Below are positions 32,880 to 41,617 of a stretch of DNA of 64,000 nucleotides, piece by piece. Both the position numbers and the translations under genes were made by a program. This stretch comes from Protea cynaroides (Eukaryota; Streptophyta; Magnoliopsida; Proteales; Proteaceae). The notes beneath the pieces are model-generated. The model saw nothing but the letters and a program-made list of their open reading frames with translations. It had not been told where the DNA came from and did no database searches. Numbering within the stretch: the first letter of the stretch is position 1; the number at the start of each line of letters is the position of its first letter. Where the stretch lies: positions 81,102,149-81,166,148 of the forward strand of contig CM053266.1 of the NCBI GenBank assembly GCA_028583415.1, read 5' to 3'.

Positions 32880-33082
32880 ATCTGTGTTGAGCTTGTCATC
32901 ATCACTCTGTTCCCAGCCCTTTAAGGTCAGAGTTTTCTAAGCTTCATGGAAATTTTCATCACTTCCATCACCCTCATCACTATCATATTCACCACTTTCT
33001 GAATCCTCTGAAGATGATTCACTTTCAAGATTTTTTGCATCCTTTCTTTCTAAGATCTCATCAACCCAACCCTTTTTGCTTG
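32880..33082 (-). pseudogene. NOP14: Captured NOP14 (nucleolar protein 14) fragment
   Basis: After a plausible acceptor (gaagaaccag|, exon from 33082) the minus frame encodes KKGWVDEILERKD, an acidic Ser/Glu/Asp stretch (SSSEDSESGEYDSDEGDGSD) and, after a TAG at 32937-32939, KTLTLKGWEQSDDD. Plant NOP14, a 40S ribosome-biogenesis factor of the nucleolus, has the same order of a KKGWVDE motif, an acidic tract and a WEQSDDE motif as I recall it. Only this piece is present. Its position inside the CACTA element suggests transduplication of a host exon followed by decay. Confidence 0.7.
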
Positions 33083-33300
33083 CTGGTTCTTCATTAGAGA
33101 ATTGGTTATTAGATAGAAGATTAATAGAGAAGAACATAAGAAGAATTATGATTGACAAAGAATTACAGCCAACACATACCTTATACAAAGCATTGTGTAA
33201 ATAAATTTCATATTAGGTAAAAGGAAAGGAAACAAGGTGGTGCTCCATGCATAAGATAACTAAAATGTAAACCTATTAGAAATACATAAATAGGTGTTAC

Positions 33301-33411
33301 CTTGATTCTTTTCCATGCATCTTCCTTTAGCTGTTTAGGTATAACCCTCCAATTTTTATAGTCCCAAGGAAGATATTTCAGATTTCTTGCTACATGATTA
33401 GTGGTAAGCAT
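33301..33411 (-). pseudogene. Plant transposase-like exon (PTTA/TNPA type)
   Basis: The minus frame reads NHVARNLKYLPWDYKNWRVI then PKQLKEDAWKRIK and ends at a good donor (aag|gtaaca). The YxxWRxxPKxxKExxW pattern is typical of the plant transposase families linked to En/Spm and related elements. The upstream splice acceptor is probably catgtag near 33386. It pairs with the next exon (33514-33588). No catalytic residues lie in this fragment. Confidence 0.55.
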
Positions 33412-33450
33412 TTACCTCTACATCAATGGTATAATCCATTGATGTAGAGG
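33412..33450. repeat. Perfect 15-bp inverted repeat in an intron
   Basis: cctctacatcaatgg (33415-33429) and its exact reverse complement (33436-33450) flank a 6-bp loop. A direct copy of one arm lies at 33514-33528 in the neighbouring exon, so the palindrome was made by local duplication and inversion of exon sequence. Confidence 0.9.
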
Positions 33451-33513
33451 TATAATCCATGTAGCAACTCTGTTGGATGTCTCCCTACTACACGGTTAGT
33501 AGTAAGCATTTAC

Positions 33514-33588
33514 CTCTACATCAATGGGCTCTTTATGCTTAAGAGTTGATGGGGCCAAAGTTTTTCCCCTTTGGAATCTCTTCCTTTT
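33514..33588 (-). pseudogene. Upstream exon of the transposase-like gene
   Basis: The minus frame KRKRFQRGKTLAPSTLKHKE then PIDVEV ends at a donor (gag|gtaaat). The RGKT ... I(D/E)V pattern precedes the exon above in related plant transposase-like proteins. Assignment rests on order and splice sites. Confidence 0.4.
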
Positions 33589-34025
33589 CTCTAATTTAAT
33601 ACAAAAATATAGTTATTATCACCATTTTAAACGTAACATTTTAACTGACTTACCTCCTGTTGATGATATGCCAATACTGGCACTGTCACCCTCTTAACTC
33701 ATTGATAACAAAGATATAATTTAAATTCCAAACCTATTTTCAAATAAATTGTCATCAAATGGTGTATAAAAATTAGTTTATCCCTGACATAATTAACTAC
33801 GTAACAATGATGTGCTAAAAAGGCCAAGTAAGATCACGGTTATAAAACTTTAAGAAATTAACAAATTTTGTATACCATGTGGATTCATAGAAGGCATGGT
33901 TAGCAGTACTGAACCCATCCATAGAGGGCTCATGGGCATTCATGGGCATAGACTGTGTTCCAGCTATATTGTGTTCCAATTGAACCTAACAGCTTCTTCC
34001 TCTTCTTCTTCTTCTTAATGCTCTT

Positions 34026-34125
34026 TTATATGCTGTCAATGTAGTTTTCTGGTCTGCTCTCCCTGAGTAGTTCAATGACCTTGGTTTTGCCTTTGGTCAG
34101 TGCATACACAAGTTTGCAGAAATAT
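34026..34125 (-). pseudogene. Unidentified exon-like segment (VYALTKGKTKVIELL)
   Basis: The minus frame reads CKLVYALTKGKTKVIELLRE then SRPENYIDSI, a stop at 34026, and beyond it a Lys-rich run in the same frame. Composition is protein-like and not repeat-derived. I do not recognise it. It lies between the solo LTR and the transposase-like exons, within the CACTA. Confidence 0.35.
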
Positions 34126-35219
34126 CCGAGTTCCATTCCTAAACAGTCACTTGATAAACTTGAACAAGGCAAAACATCAACCATCAAGAACATGTCCAAT
34201 AAGCATAAATGTAAGACCTGCACTCCACTAACTTGGTTTAACCGTGTCTTACCAGTTCTTCTCATCATTCTCGGACCAAGTGGACCGAGCGTGTGAAGAT
34301 GGATCACAAACCTGGTATAAAAATTGACTCAACACCCAAAACTGTATACATATGGTCGCATACTTGGGTAGGTATGGTCGACCATATGGTAAAAATGAAG
34401 ATCACAAATCCAGGACCCCACGATCGATGATTTTGACCCTATGGTCGACGGGTTCTGCGACCGTAGCCATCGACCGTGAGACCCCAGATTAGACTCCGAG
34501 TTTTGGAAACTTTCCTAAATTAAGGGATTTCTTTCCTATTTGAACGAGGACTTTATATAGAAAGTTTTTCTCTATATAAAGGACGTCCCTCAACCATTTT
34601 TCCCTCTTTTAGAACATTAGTAAACCCTAGAGAAAGAGAAGGAAAAGAAAGAGAAGAAGAAAAAGCTAAGGAAAGGAATTTGTTGAGAAGAGATTGGCTC
34701 TCTATCACAGGCAAAGGTATGAACCTAATCCCTGGAGATGTAAACTCTATGGAATAAGACTTCTATGGAAAATAGGCAATATCAACCTATTATGATCCAT
34801 GTGATTTCCTTGAGAAAATCCCAAGGAGAACCATGAGGAGAGAGTTTGATGATTAGGGTTGATAAGAAACTACTAATGATGGCTATAGAAAGACCTTAGA
34901 ATAAATCCAATTGAAGATCAAAGGATTTGACCCAGGAAGAACTCGAATTGCATGTAGTCTGTGACCAAAAATCCCAAGGTCACAGCTACGGTCAACCATA
35001 GCATGACTAGCATGACTAGAGGATCGACCATAGGCATTCAAAAAGATTCAAGAATCATATGGTCGCAACTACGGTTGCACCGTATGCGACCGTATGGTAT
35101 CGATTGTAGGCAGTAAGGTCGATACAGTATGAGACCACAGGACCAATCAAACACCTATCAGTGCTCTATTTCGATCTCCTACTACTGTAACATGTTACAT
35201 ATGAATCCTAACTTAAATT

Positions 35220-35870
35220 CATATAACTTTTAGGTTGTTAAATCAATTCAAAGAGAATTTCAAGGCCTCGAAGGAGATCGAGTGTTGCTAACAGGTAAGG
35301 GAACAAAACCTAAACTAATTGGTTTATAACAAACTATTTATTTTTATTGAGTCCAATGTCATGATTGATTCTATGCTTGTATGCTTGTAATGTGCATCTC
35401 ACATGTCATCCAATATTACTGCTATTACTGTTCATGCATATTTAATTCTGTTTATTTATAACATGATGATAATGATGATGCTAGGAATAGGTATGTGATT
35501 GTATATGTATGGTTGGTGTGTTGGATGTGAGTGGAGCATCAGGGGGAGGACATGGCATGGTGGTCTAAATCTATATAACTTTTAAGTTGTTAAATCAATT
35601 CAAAGAGAATTTCAAGGCTTGGAAGGAGATCGAGTATTGCTAACAGGTAAGGGAACAAGACCTAAACTAATTGGTTAATAACAAACTGTTTATTTTTATT
35701 AAGTCCAATGCCATGTTTGATTCTATGCTTGTATGCTTGTAATGTGTATCTCACATGTCATCCAATATTGCTGCTATTACTGTTCATGCATATTTAATTT
35801 CGTTTATTTTTATCATGATGATGATGAAGATGCTAGGAATAGGCATGTAAATGTATGTGTGTGGTTGGTG
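35220..35870. repeat. Tandem duplication inside the solo LTR, including the middle exon
   Basis: The stretch from aacttttaggttgttaaatc (about 35226) to the taggaataggcatgt region recurs from about 35577, with the exon-like agagaatttcaagg and donor aacag|gtaaggg in both. The copies differ at scattered positions, so the duplication is not very recent. Confidence 0.8.
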
Positions 35871-36481
35871 TGTTGGATGCTAGTGGAGAATCAGGGGGGA
35901 CATGGCATCATGGTCTTTGACCTCATCACCAGACTCTAGCTCTATCTCTACTCAAGTCTTGCCCACTAACATCGTCGTATCGTCATTACCTTAGCAAAAC
36001 TATTATGTCGTAGGGCATCAGGGGAGGTGGTCTCGGACCGTGTAGTCTCTGACTCTATCGGGGGGCCTTAGCTCTATCTCTATGGACGTATTGAGGGATG
36101 CTAAGGTGAGGCCTTGGATACACTGTTTGGCATTAGGATTGGTTAGTTACAAGCCCAGTTTGTAAGCCCTTGCCAATAGGGGCTTACGTGTTGGTATGGA
36201 TAGGGCATCAGGGGAAGTGCTGGCGGTGTTTGATCCAGACACTTTAGCTCTATCTCTATTCCATGGTGGGTGCATGTGGGACGAAAATGGTGTTTGATCC
36301 ATTGAAGATTCACACACTCGTGTATAGAGGTGTAGGGGCCACCAAACCTTTCTATAGCACATTAAAAACTTAAAAACTAGACCAAAGATATGAATTGAAT
36401 GCATGCATATGTTTATTGCATTGTTTTGTTTGCTCACTGAGCCATGATGGTGCTCACCCTTTCGACGTCGAATATTTTTAG

Positions 36482-36603
36482 TTGATGATGCAGGTCCTAC
36501 TGTTGAGGAATATATGAATGCGCCAACGTATGGACATGTTGCCACCATGGACATAGAAGCTATTGAAGATGCGCATGATTCTTCATGCGAGTGCAACCAG
36601 TAG
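36482..36603 (+). CDS. LTR-embedded last exon of conserved small peptide (solo LTR)
   Basis: Following tttttag (to 36481) the frame reads VDDAGPTVEEYMNAPTYGHV then ATMDIEAIEDAHDSSCECNQ and stops at 36601-36603. Joined to the 61-nt middle exon (VVKSIQREFQGLEGDRVLLT) in the conserved phase it stays open throughout. Hand comparison with Tekay #3 over 35 codons gives about 16 third-, 10 first- and 4 second-position differences and no indel. No in-frame ATG is found in the predicted first exon. Function unknown. Confidence 0.42.
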
Positions 36604-36966
36604 ATATTCGATTAGTTTAGATATATTTGATTATTGGAACATGTAATGGATTAATTATTTATTTTTATGTCTTGAGTTTTGGAGATAATCAGATTAATTA
36701 TTAATTATCATTGTTAGACACTCAGTTCATTATGTATAAGACTTTCGCTTATTTTTTTATTACCTCTGATTATTACCGTGGAATGTTTGTGTGGTTTGAT
36801 ATGCGGGTACGACCTATACAAGATCCTGATTGAACCGTTGGTTTATTGGCGGTTCATCACACTAATCTGGTTAGACCAGAATTGGGGTGTGACAATAAAA
36901 TCCACATAGACAATGAAACCTAAAACTAGATATGTTGAGAGCAATGTACTAGGTAACTGAACCCAC

Positions 36967-37066
36967 CTTCATTTTTCCCAAGGCGAGGAATAGCAAAGAA
37001 GTCAACACATGTGCCAAAGTGCAACTCATAGGCATCCTGTCTCAGTTGGATCGGTGGTGCTTCATA
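36967..37066 (-). pseudogene. Unidentified exon-like segment (QDAYELHFGTCVDFFAIPRL)
   Basis: The minus frame encodes YEAPPIQLRQ then DAYELHFGTCVDFFAIPRLG and KNE, ending at a donor (aag|gtgggt). It reads like a real protein exon but I do not recognise the family. It lies in the CACTA between the solo LTR and an upstream Lys-rich exon. Confidence 0.4.
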
Positions 37067-37469
37067 ACCTCAACACCTATTCTAACTGAGCCATATACCT
37101 CACTCAACTTAAATTGCATCCGTGAGCAGGCAAGCAAAACAATACAGAACCACGACATGACTCACAATCTGTCACACAAACTAGTGGGACAGCAAACCAG
37201 AAAAAAAAATTCCTAAACGGAGAGCAATATCCCCCATATAAATTTCTGAAACCCCAACCAACCCCAACCGGATGCAATACTATGAAGAGCATCCAACCTT
37301 AACTGAGCCACAAAAAAAAATTTTAAAATCCTAATGAACTAAACCATACAACCCACTGCTGAAAATAATAGAATTGGAAATAGAGAACACAAAGAACCGC
37401 ATTGAACCTGTTCATATTCAGCTAAGAATCCATGGAAACCAGATTTTCAAGAAACAAAAAAAGAACAAT

Positions 37470-37470
37470 G

Positions 37471-37508
<38 letters not shown>
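37470..37508. repeat. (GA)n microsatellite
   Basis: An uninterrupted run of about 18 GA units within a purine-rich stretch of the CACTA interior. Confidence 0.97.
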
Positions 37509-37509
<1 letters not shown>

Positions 37510-37632
37510 ACAACATTAGACAATCAGCCAGAGCAATAGCTCTAACAATTTCAAGGCATTCATCAAAAAAAATTTTGAGAGAAGAAGAAAAGAATGACAG
37601 AAATAAAATACAAGAAGGGGAAAATGAGGTAC

Positions 37633-37726
37633 CTTTGTCGAATTTCTTCCTCCCCCTGCCGCCGCTTTCTTCTTCTTCTTTTCAACTAGAGCAGCAACTT
37701 TTCTCTTAGCCTTAGTTGCAACCGTC
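37633..37726 (-). pseudogene. Lys/Ala-rich first-exon-like segment
   Basis: The minus frame TVATKAKRKVAALVEKKKKK then AAAGGGRNSTK ends at a donor (aag|gtacct). It is basic and could be a nuclear-localisation-rich N-terminus. No ATG lies directly upstream in frame. The pyrimidine-rich sequence to its right (37730-37940) could be the 5' leader of a captured gene. Confidence 0.35.
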
Positions 37727-38199
37727 TAGTTTGATTTGATTTTTTTTTCTTTGTTCTTGCTGCACTTGGTCTCTCTACTTTCTCTTCAGCCATCGCTTAT
37801 TCTTCCTCTTGATTTCACGCATAGGCAGCCGCGACTCTCTCTCTATCCCTCATCCCTACGGCTATCTCTCCTCCTTTCCATCAATCTAAAACCCTCTTTT
37901 TGTTTAGTGTTTTCGGTTGCTCTTCTTAACCCTCTTGAATGACTTAAACATCCTTCCCTATTGACTGAGCTGGGAGAGGACGGAGAATAAAGAGAGAGCT
38001 GCACCGTTCTGAGAGAGCTGCAGTGTTCAAGAGAGCTGGGAGAGGACAGCGAATAAAGAGAGAGCAGGGAGAGGGATAACCGAAAGAGAAAAGAGAGGGA
38101 AACTGGAGCATCTCACGCGAGGGTTCAATTCTGGAGCTTCAAAGTTGAAGGGACGTGGGGTTGGTGAGACGTGGGAGAAAAGGGTGGTAGAAGAAATAT

Positions 38200-38581
38200 T
38201 TCAGCCCAATTTACATCGATTTCTGCCACGGCAATCCAATTCCCATGGGCAAAAATAATTTTTGGCCACGGGAATTTAAATTTCAGTGGCCAAAACTAAT
38301 TTTTGCCCTCAGGAATCTCGAGAATTTTCTCATTACGTGTAAAACCCTATGATATTTGGCAACGGGAACCAAAATACCGTGGCTAAAACTATTTTTGCTT
38401 ACAGGAAACTAAGCCCCGTGGTCAAAAATCATTTTTTCCCACGGGAATTTAGATCTCGTCTCTGAACTCTCTGATTTTTTCCCACGGAAATCTAAATCCT
38501 ATTGGTACAAATCATTTTCGGCCATGGAAATTTAGATATCGTCGCTAATTTTCATTGCCAAAAATGGTTATTGTTGTAGTG
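38200..38581. repeat. CACTA subterminal repeats and right terminal inverted repeat
   Basis: Repeated ccacgggaatttaaat and gtggccaaaactaatttttg words in both orientations lead up to aaaaatggttattgttgtag and tg at 38581. Such subterminal arrays are where CACTA transposases bind. Confidence 0.8.
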
Positions 38582-39262
38582 TAGGGCCCAAATTTTGTTC
38601 AACCATGGTAAGGTTGGGTGGGGTTAGGGTTGACCCCCTAGGTTGAGCCCAGCCCGACCCTATATATATATTGACATTTGACAAACTCTAATTCCTAAAG
38701 CTAATTAAACCTAATCTATCTCTCTCGACTCTCACTCTCAGTTGCGACACCTCCCTAATCTCTCTCATTCTCAGTCCCCCTCACGGCCGCTGCTTATGAA
38801 CACATCGTCTCTCTCAGAATCTCAGTTCTCAAATCTCAACATGGATTGAGTCACAGAAAGGTTAGATTTTCTCCACGAACCCTAACCGTTCTGAAAAGGA
38901 TAACCAAATGCAAATGATGAATTATCCATTCTATTTTATTTTTCCCCCTTATTCGTCGTGATCTTGAAAGATGATGCATCTTTTTTTTCTTCTTTTTTTC
39001 TACAAACAACATTGTTTTTTGTGGATATTTTTTTTATATGCAGTGAGCACTTTTCACACAGACTGCATCTGGAGCGATCTAGTATAAGGTCAACTTTGAT
39101 TCGATGAATGAGTACCAGATGATCTAGAACTACAAAGTCCTTTAGGATATCTTTAATAAACCCAAGATTACAAAGGTTCCTTGAATTTTAGCTCTATCTT
39201 CTATTACTCTTACATTTAATTTTTATATTGTATGAGGCGTTTTGTGGATACAAATTGACACA
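38582..39262. other. Gene-free stretch between CACTA end and Tekay #3
   Basis: Contains a TATA-like tatatatata (38662-38671) followed by pyrimidine-rich leader-like sequence, but no ORF or repeat I can assign. Confidence 0.5.
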
Positions 39263-39267
39263 ACCTA

Positions 39268-41594
39268 TGTAAGACCCGCACTTTGAAAACCCGGTCTAAC
39301 CTTGGTTTTGTGTCGTGACAGGTCTTCCGATCATCACCGAGCCAGAAGGGGCAAGCGGAAAACAAACAGGTACAAAATCGGACCAAAGTCGACCAATTAT
39401 ATCTGATTTTAGGTATACCGGTCGATGGTACCGGTCTTGGTACCGGTCGACCGGTATGGCCTGCACAGCTATGTGCGGGAATCTAGAAATTGGTCTCTGC
39501 GGGTCCCGCTTTCCTGATTTCGAATCCTAGAAGTTTTCTAATCCTAGTACGGTTACTAAACCCTATTTCTAGCCTATAAATACACCCTTAAGCCTCCTCA
39601 AATCCTTTCCATTGTCTCTCATAAACCCTAGAGAAGAGAAAGAGCTTGGAAAGGAGAAGGAGCTAGGAAGAAGAAGGAGGTGCCACCATTACCGTTTGAT
39701 GAAGCTCACGCTATGCCTGTCAACGGTAAGTGCTTGAATCCATCTTCTTATTCTGTGTTAGTTGTGTGGGTGGATCAATACCATGCCAAGTAGGTATTGA
39801 TCTAAAACCCTAAATTGGCCAATAAACCCTAAGTTGCCGTCAAACCCTAGATTCGAGTTTCGAGATGATATTCATCGAAACGAGACTTGAATGAGTTGGG
39901 GATAACTCTAACTCAAAGCCTAGACTTAGAATGGATAGGAGAAACCCTGAAAATCCATGGAGGATGATCGACGGCAAGCGATGAACCCATGTATGTTCTT
40001 TCGGAGACATACCAGTCGACTATACCGGTTGCACATAGTGCGACCGGTATGTTGCGACCGCTACCTCTCGGGAGGTTATCTGTGGGGACCGGCTGACCAT
40101 ACCGATCGCCAGTCTTTCCCACATAGCTGCGACAGGTACATGCCACCGGTCAGCTCTGTGAGGGTATTTGTAACCCTGTTGGTTTCCGACCAACATGAAA
40201 CCCTAAACAATATGTTCTAATGAAACCCAAATAATATTGTAGGACTTTGTGGCATATCGTTTGGATCTTGCGACGTGGAGCAAGTTATTGAACGAGCGTC
40301 AAGTAAGGGAATCTGACCTAAACCTAATAATTAATGGACAGTAAATCGTTGTTAATCATTGAATATCTATGATGTGATGTTTGTGCATATTCACATGCCA
40401 TCCTTTATTTTCTGCTATTATTACTGTTCATGCATTGATAGGATGTGATTGTTAGGCATGTGATTGTTTTCGTTGGTGTGTGGAGTGGGGCATGGGCCTG
40501 GGATCGCTCTTCACACTGGCACCTTTTGTAGTATTCTGTCTTAACATGCTTGAAACGGGTGGGGTATCAGGGGAAGGTCGTGGTACGGTGGTCTCCGATA
40601 TTGATGTTGTCCCGGCCATTGTTATGTGGTACTGAGGATTCCGAGTCGACGCTGGCTTGTCCACGATGCTTTAGCTCTATCTCTATGCCGTAGGGAGTTA
40701 TGTTGGGATAGGGTCTACCTGTGTATTGTTTCTATCCTAGTGGGTTAGTTGCGGATAGGGTATCAGGGGGAGGTGAGGTATTGTGGTCTCCGGCCCGGCC
40801 TGCACGCTCTAGCTCTATCTCTATGCCGTAGACGGCTGTGCTGGGATAGAGCATACATTGTTGACATATAGGATTGGTTAGTTGCGAGCCCAGTTTGCAA
40901 GCCCTGGCCAGTAGGGGCTTAGGTACTGGTATGGGTAGAGTATCAGGGGAGGTACGGGTATACCTTAGCTCTATCTCTATTCCATGATGGGTGCATGTGG
41001 GTTGGTGGTAGTGTGATCTACTGTGCGATGCCACACACTCGTGTATAGAGGTGCGGGGGCCACCAAACCTTTCTATAGCACATTGCAAACTTAAAACCAG
41101 ACCACAGCATAAAATGATTGTTACTCATGCATAATATTGTGAAACCGTCTGATTGTCTTACTGAGCTGTGTTGTGAGCTCACCCTTTGTGCACATCTTGT
41201 TTTAGATATGGATGCAGGTTATACTGTGGACGATTATGTGAACGCTCCGGCGTACGGTGGTGTAGCTGCTTTGGATGTACAAGCAGGGGAGGACGAGCAT
41301 GATGCTTCATGCGAGTGCCCTTTCTGCGTGTACCTGTGATGGATTTTTATTTGTTTGTTTCAGTTATTTTTGGTTGGATTAAAGTGATGTAAGAGATATT
41401 ATATTTTATGTTTGAATTTGGATAATTGGATATTTATTTAAATTATCAATAGATACTCGGTTCATTCTATTTAAAGTCTTCCGCTGTATATTTATATTCT
41501 GATTGTGGTTATGTGTAATTGGTTTGTATGGGTGGACACGGCCTATTAGAGATCCTGGTGTGAACCGTTGGTTCGATGACGGTTCACTCACACC
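39268..41594 (+). repeat. 5' LTR of Tekay #3, last ~30 bp deleted
   Basis: Starts tgtaagaccc. It has a TATA box tataaata at 39575-39582, a leader exon to 39725 (cctgtcaacg|gtaagt), palindromes of the ccggtcgaccggtat type (39415-39460 and 40005-40155), a middle exon 40243-40302 and a last exon 41206-41339. The terminal gtgtgaca and primer site are gone. Confidence 0.93.
39713..41339 (+). CDS. Predicted three-exon LTR mini-gene (5' LTR of Tekay #3)
   Basis: Predicted exons are 39713-39725 (ATGCCTGTCAACG, donor gtaagt), 40243-40302 (acceptor attgtag, donor gtaagg) and 41206-41339 (acceptor ttttag, stop TGA 41337-41339). Joined, they give one open frame of about 68 codons: MPVNGLCGISFGSCDVEQVI, then ERASNMDAGYTVDDYVNAPA and a tail with HDASCECPFC. 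The downstream exon is conserved in five LTRs; the ATG exon is convincing only in the Tekay #3 LTRs. A TATA box lies about 135 bp upstream of the ATG. No transmembrane or signal segment is obvious; six cysteines could bind metal or form disulfides. I know no family for it. Alternative: an unspliced 73-codon frame from 41118 that shares the same last exon. Confidence 0.45.
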
Positions 41595-41617
41595 ATCCTG
41601 GTGTGAACCGTTGGTTC
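41552..41617. repeat. 23-bp direct repeat at the LTR/pol deletion junction
   Basis: atcctggtgtgaaccgttgg plus ttc occurs at 41552-41574 and again at 41595-41617. Between the copies the LTR runs normally to cacacc; after the second copy the sequence is protease-RT linker. The second copy is filler DNA made at the deletion that removed the LTR end, primer site, gag and protease. Confidence 0.9.

Larger units (their letters stand above)
34210..36894 (+). mobile_element. Solo Tekay-family LTR with TSD ATAAA
   Basis: Starts tgtaagacctgc (34210), ends ggggtgtgaca (36894) and is flanked on both sides by ataaa (34205-34209 and 36895-36899). No internal region remains, so it is a solo LTR left by LTR-LTR recombination. 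It contains palindrome clusters of the catatggtcgaccata type (34360-34480 and 35020-35150), a TATA box (34573-34580), a leader exon with donor at about 34718, middle-exon copies (about 35236-35296 and a duplicated one near 35590-35646) and a last exon (36482-36603). A segment of ~360 bp is tandemly duplicated inside it. Confidence 0.95.
32349..38581 (-). mobile_element. CACTA (En/Spm) element with captured gene fragments, left end lost
   Basis: The right end is ggttattgttgtagtg (to 38581), the inverted form of a CACTACAACAA terminus. It is preceded by subterminal repeats of the ccacgggaattt type (38200-38560) and followed by tag (38582-38584), a plausible 3-bp duplication. Minus-strand exon-like pieces include a plant transposase-like domain, a NOP14 fragment and three unidentified exons. 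No left CACTA terminus is seen before the LTR fragment at 32348, so that side is truncated. A solo LTR splits it. Confidence 0.7.

Noticed and set aside
40732..41088. Antisense ORFs recurring in every Tekay LTR (for example MCYRK...PHLYTRVCEAAQW)
   Set aside because: Recurrence follows from sequence similarity of the LTRs; the reading frame differs between copies and indels break it, unlike the sense-strand last exon.
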